Of a stretch of 64,000 nucleotides of DNA, positions 51,275 through 60,500 are shown piece after piece. The notes under the pieces are model-generated. The model had not been told where the DNA came from and did not search any database. It worked only from the letters and a program-made list of their open reading frames with translations. A program made the translations under genes and the position numbers. How positions within the stretch are numbered: position 1 is the first letter of the stretch; the number at the start of each line of letters is the position of its first letter. The stretch is from Marine group II euryarchaeote REDSEA-S11_B3N4 (GTDB taxonomy: Archaea > Thermoplasmatota > Poseidoniia > Poseidoniales > Thalassarchaeaceae): contig LURR01000012.1 in the NCBI GenBank assembly GCA_001628485.1, positions 82,563 through 146,562 of the forward strand. The letters run 5' to 3'.

Positions 51275-51473
51275 TTGCTCCGCCATCATAGAATATCTGA
51301 ATGTGGTCCTTGGCCTTGATCGTCAGAGCCGCCAATGCCTCGTAGACTTCCTTTTCTTGAACGTTGAATGCGTCTGCTGCTCTCTTTGTAGACCAGGCTA
51401 CTTCAACGAAGTCTGATGCAGAAATCCACTTCAGAAGCCTCGCCTCGAAATCCGTTAAATCGACTAGTGCCAT
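51252..51473 (-). CDS. Small winged-helix-like protein
   Basis: FEARLLKWISASDFVEVAWSTKRAADAFNVQEKEVYEALAAL; converges on permease. Confidence 0.5.
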   Translation of the reverse strand: MALVDLTDFEARLLKWISASDFVEVAWSTKRAADAFNVQEKEVYEALAALTIKAKDHIQIFYDGGAIRIVADY

Positions 51474-51593
51474 GTTTCTCGCATGAGAAGGGGGAAATCA
51501 AGACTGCCCCTCTATCTGGTGATTTCTATCCTAAATATCCTAGTGAGGAGATAACTCACAGGAATTTATATGTTCAATTGAAGTGGTTTTTTT

Positions 51594-53690
51594 GTGCCTA
51601 GAAGCGAAAACGCTCTTCGAACTATACTCTGTGTGCTAATGTTGCTGCTCGTATTAGTTTCCGGTTGCCTGGACAACACTTCGAACGAAACAGATACAGA
51701 AGCAGTTGATCAAGAGAATGAGAGAGATGAAATCCCCCTTTCAGTCGCTTTCATCGTGGATCAGCAGTTTTTCGGAACAGAAAATGATCCTTCCTACATG
51801 GCACAGAAATTCTCAGAAGAGACAATATTCGAAATTACCCCATATCCCGTAGAATCCGAAGAAGCGATGATTGAGTCACTCAGGTTTGGCCATGTTGACC
51901 TTGCAATGATGGATGCAGCATCATCCTGGATGAGTTGGAAGAATTACGGATTAGAAGCACTTCTCGCCGACGAAGAGAATTATGGAAGAACATACTACAA
52001 TTCCAATGCATGGGTCAAATCAGACAGCGATATCGCAACTTACCAAATCGATGATGATCCGTTGACAGATCCATTTTCACTCTTCGAGGGTAAGAAAACC
52101 TGTCACACGGGATGGTTTGACTCCGTGGGGATGCTTCTTCCTATGGGGTTCTTGCTCGGTCTTGGATACGCAAATGTAGCTGGAAACCCAAACGACGTGG
52201 AGTCATTGTTGTTCACAATTCAGGAGTTCTTTGACGACGAACCAACTATTCCTGAGGCCGGTACAAAGTACTACGGCTACTCAGGAGCTCTTAGGTGCCT
52301 CTCAGACGGAACAGGCGACATAGCATTTCTCCAGGACTCCTCAGTGGAGGATTACTGTCCAGATGACGACTCGATAAGGCCCTCGTGGTGTCTCGAGGAG
52401 GATGAATACACCATGCTCCCCACATTCGGCAGGTCCCCCAGTAACGCCCTGATGTATAATCCAAGTTTTCTTGACTCGGAAGTTTCAGAAAGAATTTCCA
52501 AAGAACTGGTCGATCTGAGTGGAATAAATGAAATGGACCAGACCCTAAGCTCACTATTCGGAACCCCCGGTTTCGTCCCCACCACATCCCAACAGCACTT
52601 GGAGGGATACTCATCCTTAGTCTATAACATCCCAGGAATGCAGGCATATTTCGAGGATCCAAGTAATACTGGACAGGTAAATCTCAGTGTACAAGAAATC
52701 AATATCGGCGTAGTAGGACCTCTTTCAAACTCTACATCCTCATCTTTCGGATTCCTTGCCGACTCAATAAGCAACGATATCGGCATAGGCGTGAATATTT
52801 CCGAATTTGAAAATCACTTCAGTCTAGTAGAAAATTTATCCAATGGAGTCGTAAATATCGCAATTACAGATGCGATTCCCTCTTGGAAGGCATGGAAGCA
52901 CGATGGAATGTCCGTATTGGCATCATTGTTGGATGAACAAGAGAAGGTCTTCTCGGACTCATTCACCATAGTGAGATCCGATAGCGAATTTACAAATTCC
53001 ACCGATCCTCTTTCTTTGATGGATGGAATTTCTCCCTGCTTCTCGGGAAGAGACAATCCAAGTACACTATTGGTTGCAGGAAGCTTGGTCGGAAGGGGCC
53101 TAACAACCCATCTAGGAGATTTGCAAAATTCTTCAATCCCTGAGATTATCCATTCACTATTCAATTCATCTTACTCTTTCCCAGAAGAAAACTCAGAATT
53201 CCACGGTACCAATGGGGCCCTTAGATGCCTTTCTCATGGAGGGGGGGATATTGCGTTTGTAGAAGGCAATGAACAGGAGATATTCTGTCAGGATGGCTCA
53301 CAACCAAGTGATGAAAATTGGTGCTTAGATAGCGCAGATTATTCCTTGCTTCCACCCATAGGTTCTCTGCCGTATAAATCTGTAATTTACGATCCTTCAG
53401 TCTTGGACATGGTTTCTCGCACAGCTGTCCTAAACTCCTTGCTATCTCTGAACTACGAAATGTTCCTGGACAATTTCACAACTATGGGAAGGGAGTATAC
53501 CGGATGCTATGATATTTCGATCCATAAAATCGACGAGGACTCCCCTAGGGAAGCCTGTGGTTCTGAGATTCTTTCCAATTCACTCTATTCTTCTGGAGTA
53601 TCCAGGGCAACCTCTCAAAGCCTTCTAGGACAAATCTCCGAAATAATCGGCATCCTCCCTGTTCAGCTGATTAACAACTCCTTCACATAA
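51594..53690 (+). CDS. Bilobed transferrin-like lipoprotein (two tandem substrate-binding lobes)
   Basis: GTG start; lipobox LVSGC; lobe 1 FEGKKTCHTGWFDSVGMLLPMG and KYYGYSGALRCLSDGTGDIAFLQD; lobe 2 degenerate counterpart SPCFSGRDNPSTLLVAG and EFHGTNGALRCLSHGGGDIAFVEG. Confidence 0.78.
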   Translation: MPRSENALRTILCVLMLLLVLVSGCLDNTSNETDTEAVDQENERDEIPLSVAFIVDQQFFGTENDPSYMAQKFSEETIFEITPYPVESEEAMIESLRFGHVDLAMMDAASSWMSWKNYGLEALLADEENYGRTYYNSNAWVKSDSDIATYQIDDDPLTDPFSLFEGKKTCHTGWFDSVGMLLPMGFLLGLGYANVAGNPNDVESLLFTIQEFFDDEPTIPEAGTKYYGYSGALRCLSDGTGDIAFLQDSSVEDYCPDDDSIRPSWCLEEDEYTMLPTFGRSPSNALMYNPSFLDSEVSERISKELVDLSGINEMDQTLSSLFGTPGFVPTTSQQHLEGYSSLVYNIPGMQAYFEDPSNTGQVNLSVQEINIGVVGPLSNSTSSSFGFLADSISNDIGIGVNISEFENHFSLVENLSNGVVNIAITDAIPSWKAWKHDGMSVLASLLDEQEKVFSDSFTIVRSDSEFTNSTDPLSLMDGISPCFSGRDNPSTLLVAGSLVGRGLTTHLGDLQNSSIPEIIHSLFNSSYSFPEENSEFHGTNGALRCLSHGGGDIAFVEGNEQEIFCQDGSQPSDENWCLDSADYSLLPPIGSLPYKSVIYDPSVLDMVSRTAVLNSLLSLNYEMFLDNFTTMGREYTGCYDISIHKIDEDSPREACGSEILSNSLYSSGVSRATSQSLLGQISEIIGILPVQLINNSFT

Positions 53691-53703
53691 AATAAAACAG
53701 AGA

Positions 53704-53719
53704 TTTAGGGTAACCTAAA
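53704..53719. promoter_or_regulatory. Palindromic operator TTTAGG-GTAA-CCTAAA upstream of flavodoxin
   Basis: Same half-sites and 4-bp spacing as 49618-49633; abuts TATA-like AAATTATAA. Confidence 0.72.
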
Positions 53720-53771
53720 AATTATAAGATACACTTCTAGACGATATTGGGACACTCCAGTAGATGGATAC

Positions 53772-53836
53772 GTTGGCGGGGGGAAGCATCACCCCCAGCA
53801 TCATTTTCGGTTTCCGTAAACCGTCCCCCCGTCAAC
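53772..53836 (+). ncRNA. Candidate structured 5' leader of the flavodoxin mRNA
   Basis: 12-bp helix GTTGGCGGGGGG (53772-53783) / CCCCCCGTCAAC (53825-53836, one G-U) enclosing hairpin CGGTTT-CCGT-AAACCG (53808-53823). Confidence 0.5.
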
Positions 53837-53907
53837 AACTTAAGTTTGTAAGTGAGGAAAATCTGGAGGATACAGTTCCGAGACGAACTCTGACTAGGAG
53901 AGGGGCA

Positions 53908-54363
53908 ATGACCGATCGAAACTTACTCCTGATATTCGGTACCGAGACAGGAAATGCCGAAGAACTCGCAGAAGACGCAGCTCACATGGCGAAAAAATAC
54001 GATCTTAATCCAACAGTAATAGACATGGAGGACATCACGCCAGAAGGAATCTCCGATTCCAAGAGGCTGATTGTAATTTGTAGCACATGGGGGGAAGGTG
54101 AACAACCCGTAAATGCCCAAGACCTGTATGATGCTGTCTCAGAATCAGAAGATGGCTGCATGATTGGAGTAAATTTCGCAGTCCTCGCACTAGGAGACAC
54201 TGCATTCGAATTCTTCTGCGAATCAGGAAAGGAATGGGACTCTGTACTGGAAGAGAAAGGTGGAAAAAGAACCAACAAAAGAATAGATTGCGACACAGAT
54301 TACGACGATTATGCAGAGGAATGGATCGAGGAAACACTCTCATTGATGAAAGACATCGCATAG
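53908..54363 (+). CDS. Flavodoxin-family protein
   Basis: LLLIFGTETGNAEELAEDAAHMAKK, STWGEGEQPVNAQDLYDAV, VLALGDTAFEFFCESGKEWDSVLEEKG; start at ATG 53908 after AGGAG. Confidence 0.9.
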   Translation: MTDRNLLLIFGTETGNAEELAEDAAHMAKKYDLNPTVIDMEDITPEGISDSKRLIVICSTWGEGEQPVNAQDLYDAVSESEDGCMIGVNFAVLALGDTAFEFFCESGKEWDSVLEEKGGKRTNKRIDCDTDYDDYAEEWIEETLSLMKDIA

Positions 54364-54402
54364 AATCACTAATTATTTGTCCCAATGTCTTTCGGGAGGT
54401 GT

Positions 54403-56187
54403 ATGAGGGCTTCCTCCGTCACAGTAGTGTTGCTACTCCTGAGCTGTGCTCTCTCAGGGTGCATGGGCTCAAGTGAAAATGAGGAACGGTCCTACCCGAG
54501 CATCTGGGATCGTAGCGATGTCGAATGGGATACCAGTGGAACCTTCAGCCGAGTTCTGGAAGCAGGACCATACTACGCATTGGAAGTCAAAGAGGCTATG
54601 ATAGAGGTAGATACGTCATCTGTGTGGGAGACGGGCCCAAGCACCGCAGAGGTTCACCTATCGTACTGGCTGCCTAGCAACACTCTGGATGGGGAGCAGG
54701 TTCCTGTAATCGCAGTAATTTCCCCCTACTTCTCCTATGGCTCCCCGGGCGACGAATCCACTCCGACAAATATCGTTGGAGGGGGGAGAGGAGAGTTCAT
54801 CTTCGAGAATTTCGTACCCCATGGGTATGCATTCGCACAGGTCGCAGTTTTCGGAACAGAGGAGAGTAGCGGGTGTTTCGATTACAGGGGTGCAGGAGAG
54901 GGACTCGGCATTCACTCCGCAGTAGAGTGGCTCGGTGAACAGGACTGGAGCAATGGAAATGTGGGCCTCTACGGGAAATCGTACGAGGGGGCTACACAAT
55001 GGGAGGCAGCCGCTATGGGGAGTCAGTATCTGAAGACAATCGTCCCAATTTCGGGGACTACCGCACTCCATCCATTGCTGTACAAGAATGGAAGCGCCGA
55101 AGCAAGGTCGCAGATTATGCATATGAATTACTTCTCAAGCACCGTTGACTACAATTCTGATGACCTTGACAATATTTGTCCGGACATCGCAGAGGGTCTT
55201 TTTGCCGGACCTGTGACATATATCGGGGGTGAGATGGACCCATACATGCAGAACTACTACGATGAGAGAAGCCACATCGACAAGGCATTCGGAAAGTGGA
55301 ATGGAAGTATTTACTGGGTGCAAGGTATGCAAGATTGGAACGTTGATCCGCATCAGGTCTTCGGTGGCCCTCCTGGAACAAACTGGTACTCCGACTATGT
55401 GGAATCCGGTTACGAGGTACGCGGTATTTTGGGACAATGGGGGCACGACTACCCAGACCAGTGGGAGAAGCACGACGATAGTGAGAGCGGTTACGGGCTA
55501 GAAGCGCTAGGAAATATGACTAGATGGGACTGGGCGCAGGATCTTTTCGAGTGGTTCGAATACTATCTACAAGGTAGAGGGACGCAGCCCGAGCAATTCG
55601 CACAGATACAAAGAAGCGACGGGCAATGGAGGATTGAGGAAACTTGGCCTCCCAGTGACTCAGAGGACTACGTGGTGGATCTTGGCGATTGTGGAAATGA
55701 CGGATCCTTTACTGGAGGATTTCCCGTAATCGGAGGGGGTCCCGCGGTGGTCGGCGGAGGTCAGTCTATCACAGTAGAATGCCCAGAAATAAATCCCGAT
55801 TTCCCGATGCATATCTCCGGACTGGTCACTTTGCATCTTTCCGTTGTTCCATCCTTCGACGGGGGTCAGGTTTTCGTTGAGATGCAAAATATGGAGACTG
55901 GAACAAGGATAGGGCATGCCACCATGGATGTCAGATACCACGAGGGGGGGTACGAGCCCCAAACCGTAATTCCCGGCCAAGAGATAACCATGATGATGGA
56001 ATTCCAGGCAATTGACGCGATAGTCCAGGCAGGCCAGGGAATACGACTCATTCTTTCGGATACCGGTGAGGACTACCTCGCACCAGCCTGCGGGAATGCG
56101 TGCACGTTGCACGTCTTGACGTCTCTTTCCGAGGCTAGCTTTCCACTTATTGATAGGGGAGGGTCAGCCGTTCTAGTAGTCCCATAG
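54403..56187 (+). CDS. CocE/NonD-family (X-Pro dipeptidyl-peptidase-like) secreted hydrolase, lipoprotein
   Basis: Lipobox LSGC; VEWLGEQDWSNGNVGLYGKSYEGATQWEAAA; jelly-roll C-terminal domain; RBS GGGAGGT. Confidence 0.88.
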   Translation: MRASSVTVVLLLLSCALSGCMGSSENEERSYPSIWDRSDVEWDTSGTFSRVLEAGPYYALEVKEAMIEVDTSSVWETGPSTAEVHLSYWLPSNTLDGEQVPVIAVISPYFSYGSPGDESTPTNIVGGGRGEFIFENFVPHGYAFAQVAVFGTEESSGCFDYRGAGEGLGIHSAVEWLGEQDWSNGNVGLYGKSYEGATQWEAAAMGSQYLKTIVPISGTTALHPLLYKNGSAEARSQIMHMNYFSSTVDYNSDDLDNICPDIAEGLFAGPVTYIGGEMDPYMQNYYDERSHIDKAFGKWNGSIYWVQGMQDWNVDPHQVFGGPPGTNWYSDYVESGYEVRGILGQWGHDYPDQWEKHDDSESGYGLEALGNMTRWDWAQDLFEWFEYYLQGRGTQPEQFAQIQRSDGQWRIEETWPPSDSEDYVVDLGDCGNDGSFTGGFPVIGGGPAVVGGGQSITVECPEINPDFPMHISGLVTLHLSVVPSFDGGQVFVEMQNMETGTRIGHATMDVRYHEGGYEPQTVIPGQEITMMMEFQAIDAIVQAGQGIRLILSDTGEDYLAPACGNACTLHVLTSLSEASFPLIDRGGSAVLVVP

Positions 56188-56188
56188 G

Positions 56189-57202
56189 CTACTTTACTTC
56201 GTATGCCCCAGCCATTTCCCTGACTGCATCCTCGACTGCGATATCCCCATCGAGAAGCATCCCTAGTGTGGTCAGGAATGGAGTTTGATGCCCCATCCTC
56301 TCTGACCTGTTCAGGAACATCCTGGTAGCTCGAACCCCCTCTGCGACCATATGCATCTCCTGCAGGGATTCCTCTAGGCTCTTCCCTGAACCTAGCATCT
56401 CCCCCAGGGTTCTATTCCTGCTCCTCGGGCTCGTTGCTGTCACGTACAGATCGCCAATTCCGGCTGGTCCGAAGGCCGTATTCGGGTCTGCTCCCATCTC
56501 CCCCAGAAGACGCAGTCCTTCGCTGTAGCCCGAAAGTACCATTGCGGCCTTCAGATTGTCTCCCCCGATTGTGTCTTTGAGGCCGTCAACGAGTCCGCAC
56601 GCTAGAGCTACGCAGTTCTTGTAGGCGCCCCATAGTTCTGCTCCAACAGGATCGCCGGCGGGGGTCAGAATCAGAGAATCTGTCGAAAGCCTCTCCGCCA
56701 CTCTCTTCGCCACTACCGTGTCATGGCAAGCCACGAGGGCGTTGGTTATCACTCCCCTGGCTACTTCTGGCGCGATGGTTGGCCCCGTCATGACAACGAC
56801 CTGATTCGACATGCCAGCGTCAGACAGCCTCCTCTCTATTGCATCAGAAATCATTCCCGAGCCTCCTTCGGAGGAGGGGGCAAGGCCCTTGGCGAGGTCG
56901 ACAAGGAGATGGGACGGTCTGAGGCTTGGGATGAGCAAGTCTACTACTTCCAGAATCACGGAGCTGGGGAGTGCCAGTACCAGAATCTCACAAGACTCGG
57001 TGACATCGGCAATCTCCATGGTACAGTCCATACCTGGAATCTTGTATCCAGGCAGGTACTTCTCGTTCTCCTGCGAGCTCATGACCGACTCGTATACTTC
57101 TTGCTCCACGGTCCAGCCTAGCACGTTGTGTCCGTCCTTGCACCATACTAGGGCCAGGGCGGTCCCCCAGTTGCCTAGTCCTAGAACCCCTATTCTCGCC
57201 AT
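56189..57202 (-). CDS. gpsA: NAD(P)-dependent glycerol-3-phosphate dehydrogenase
   Basis: IGVLGLGNWGTALA, GPTIAPEVARG, GAYKNCVALACGLVDGLKDTIGGDNLKAAM, FGPAGIGDLYVTATSPRSRNRTLGEMLG. Confidence 0.92.
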   Translation of the reverse strand: MARIGVLGLGNWGTALALVWCKDGHNVLGWTVEQEVYESVMSSQENEKYLPGYKIPGMDCTMEIADVTESCEILVLALPSSVILEVVDLLIPSLRPSHLLVDLAKGLAPSSEGGSGMISDAIERRLSDAGMSNQVVVMTGPTIAPEVARGVITNALVACHDTVVAKRVAERLSTDSLILTPAGDPVGAELWGAYKNCVALACGLVDGLKDTIGGDNLKAAMVLSGYSEGLRLLGEMGADPNTAFGPAGIGDLYVTATSPRSRNRTLGEMLGSGKSLEESLQEMHMVAEGVRATRMFLNRSERMGHQTPFLTTLGMLLDGDIAVEDAVREMAGAYEVK

Positions 57203-57304
57203 TTTTGCCAGTTTGGGGGGCGCATAGACCCTGTTATGACCCTATGGGGGGCAGAGGCGTCCATGCGCTGCCTTCTTGGTGGGTAATTATTCGCACGAGT
57301 CGGA

Positions 57305-57389
57305 GCAGGGGTACCCGAGCGGTCAAAGGGGCTGGGTTTAGGTCCCAGTGCGTAGTGCTTCGCAGGTTCGAATCCTGCCCCCTGCACCA
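57305..57389 (+). tRNA. tRNA-Leu (TAG), CCA encoded
   Basis: Acceptor GCAGGGG/CCCCTGC, anticodon arm CTGGG-TTTAGGT-CCCAG, long variable arm. Confidence 0.94.
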
Positions 57390-57439
57390 AAAAACCACAT
57401 TCGCTGCATTGAAGTCAGATCTAGCAGGGCGGAACCCAA

Positions 57440-57524
57440 GCAGGGGTACCCGAGCGGTCAAAGGGGCAGCGTTCAGGTCGCTGTGCGTAGTGCTTCGCAG
57501 GTTCGAATCCTGCCCCCTGCACCA
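57440..57524 (+). tRNA. tRNA-Leu (CAG), CCA encoded
   Basis: Acceptor GCAGGGG/CCCCTGC, anticodon arm CAGCG-TTCAGGT-CGCTG, otherwise near-identical to upstream tRNA-Leu. Confidence 0.94.
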
Positions 57525-60500
57525 TCACTGAATTCTTATCCTTCTTGAGCGGATGTTGGCCATCCCCCTCTTCTTCCAACCAGCGGCTCGGTAGGCGATA
57601 ACTCCAATGAAAGCTACCGAAACAGCCAGAATTGCCCAGGTTTCGCCACTGAAGGGCCTGAATGGGTCTTTGGACCACTTCTCATCGCCTAGAACCCCAT
57701 CCTCCAAATCTGGAATTCCATCACCATCATCGTCATCGTCTTCGACATCGGATATCCCGTCGCCATCAAAGTCCAGAGAGTCGCCCCCTCCTTCGAATGC
57801 GCCATCCTCAGTTTCCTCTACGCCGTCTTCGATTATCTCATCTCCGATAAGGGTCTGAATCGGACAACCGAGGTCATTTCCGGGCAAGGCAAGAGTCTGC
57901 ATGAAGTCCGCATCTTGCGAGCTGATACCGAACTCGTATGGGCACTCATCGGCATTGTTCCCAACGCTATCGCCGTCGGTATCCAACCACTCACTAGGGT
58001 CATCGGGGAAGGCGTCCAAGTTGCTCCCTTGGTCAGCGAAGCCATCTCCATCTGAGTCGGACCACTTATCGGCTTCTAGTGGGAAGGCATCCGTTCCATT
58101 TTCTCCGCTCCCTTGTCTGTTGCATGGCACCGGATTGAGCCAGCCATCTCCGTCGCAATCAGTGTCCTGGTTGTTTCCGATGCTGTCGCCGTCTGTGTCA
58201 TCGGTCTCATTCGCATCCAGTGGGAACTCGTCCCCTTTCGCAGAAGTGAGGCAATCTGGAGCACCATCGCCATCTAGGTCAGGCCCCCTATTGCTCACCA
58301 ATGCGCCATATTGATCTGTGATGTGGTAAGTGGTATCGTCGCACCTTCCGTCATTGTCGTCGTCAGGGTCTACGTTGTTCCCCCAACCGTCACCGTCTGC
58401 GTCAGCCCACTCGTTGGGATCGTTCGGGAAAACGTCGAACGAGTCCGGCCTCCCATCGCCGTCATCGTCATCGTCCGAGTTGTCTCCAACTCCGTCTCCA
58501 TCGAAGTCCTCCCACTCGTTCTGGTCATTTGGGAATGGATCTTCGGTGTCGTTCACTCCGTCGTTGTCGTCATCGGTGTCGATGCTGTCTGGGATCCTAT
58601 CCCCATCCGAGTCGAAGGATACTTCGGGGTCAAGGGGGTCGTAGTCATTCACATCCGGGACTCCATCGTTGTCGTCGTCCTCATCTATCTGATCGGGAAC
58701 CCCATCACCATCGAAGTCTGCGAAGCAGTCATCGAAGAATGTGGAGGCCTCGCTAAGCGTAGATTGCCCAGCTGGGCACTGCGTCTGCGATGTGGCCTGA
58801 TTCTCTGAAACATAGAACCCCCTAGCAGCTGGAACGCATGCACGTTGCCCCTTCAGACTTGAGTAGTATCCCGGTGAGCATCCAGTCTGCTCCGTCTGGC
58901 CCGAATCGGGAACCATGAAACCCCTTGATGCTAGAATACAGGTAGTCTTCTCAGGCAGTGGCTGGTATGTCCCCCTCTCGCAAGGGACTTGGTCTTTGGA
59001 ACCGTGCCCGAGATCGATATCCTGCGGGGTGTTGGAATTAGTGGATCCACCATCGCCAACCTGTCCGTATTCATTCGCCCCCCAGCATTTCAGGCTGGCA
59101 TCGTCCAAAATCATACAGGTGTGCCTGTGGCCGACTGTGATCGAGGTTGCATTGGTGCTCAGGATGATGACCTCCGGGGTTGAATGTGCAGTCTGGGTAC
59201 CGTCACCGAGTTGCCCGTAGCTGTTATCTCCCCAGCAGGCGACTTCACCTGAATCGAATAGACCGCAACTGTGGAAGAGGCCAACCTCTACTTCCATCAG
59301 AAGTAGGTCCGGACTCAATGCTGAAGCGAGAGGGCTATTAGAGTCCAAAGTCCCTCCATTGCCCAGTTGTCCATGGGCGTTGTAACCCCAACAGAACATC
59401 GTACCATCATTCATCCCTAGGCAGGTGTGGAAAGCACCCGAGTCAATCGATACAGCGCTGCTGTTGCTCGGGATAGAAACCTCAACTGGTGTGTCCCTAT
59501 CGACATTGCTGGAGTCTCCGAGTTGCCCGTTCCAATTCTCCCCCCAGCACATCACATTTCGGTCTACAGTTATCGCACATGTGTGGAACGATCCCGCGGA
59601 GACCCTCAGTGCACCCGTCCCTCCCAGTGAGGAATATGCCGGAATATGCCGGTCAGTCGTCGTCCCGTCACCTATCTGTCCGTTAGCATTCAGGCCCCAA
59701 CACTTCACTCTGTTGTCAGTAAGTACTGCACAAGTGTGCGACTCTCCAGATGAAACCCCGATTGCTGATACTCCAGAGCCGAGGTCAACGGTAATCGGGG
59801 TCGTTCTTTCGATGGTCGTACCGTCACCTAGCTGCCCGAATGAGTTTGAACCCCAGCAACGAACCGACCCATCATCAAGCAGGGTACAGGTATGGTATGA
59901 TCCCGCAGAAATCTCAATCGCATTCCTTCCCATCGGCATTGAGGCCTTTTGTGGTTCTAGGCTTGAGTCTCTTGTCCCGTCACCTAGCTGCCCGTTGTCA
60001 TTCATCCCCCAGCAGCTAACCGAGCCGTCATCCAGTATGGCACATGAGTGGTAAGCACCCGAAGACACCTTTGTCAGAACTGGGACGCTATGACCGGCTT
60101 CTGCCCACTGACAAGCCAGATCCGAGGTCATTCCGTACTGGTTGTTGTACTTGCCAGCTGGGCAGGGAGTGCCTTCGGAAGCTCCGAGCCCGGGGACGTA
60201 GTAGCCTGGCCTGGCCTCTTCGCAGGTGGTTTGCCCTGAAAGCTCCTGGAACTTTCCAATTGGACATTGAGTTTCTGAGGTCGCCCCGTTGACGTCTACG
60301 TAGTGTCCAGGGCTGGCGGGAGTCATCACTGTACTTCCACTCCCACTGACGTAGTATCCAGGAGTGGCCTCTCTACAGGAAAATCTGCCATAATTTCCGG
60401 GACTACAATTTGCAGCAACCGTGGGGTTGCTGTCATCGCTATCCGATCCAGATGGAAAACCATCGTTATCATCGTCATTGCTGACTCCCACTTCGAAAAT

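Noticed and set aside
51526-51545. Possible third operator upstream of the bilobed transferrin-like gene
   Set aside because: Only a CCTAAA half-site is present; the expected left half reads TGATTT, so it is not counted as a site
53764-53907. N-terminal extension of flavodoxin (MDTLAGGSITPSII...)
   Set aside because: Canonical flavodoxin start at 53908 has AGGAG upstream; the extension is better explained as a structured leader, though translation cannot be excluded
57205-57548. Overlapping ORFs 57205..57531, 57234..57461 and 57348..57548
   Set aside because: They run through the two tRNA-Leu genes; repeated peptide CVVLRRFESCPLHQ is just translated tRNA sequence
59425-60054. 209-aa plus-strand ORF
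   Set aside because: Antisense shadow of the RCC1-repeat coding region; composition reflects the opposite frame
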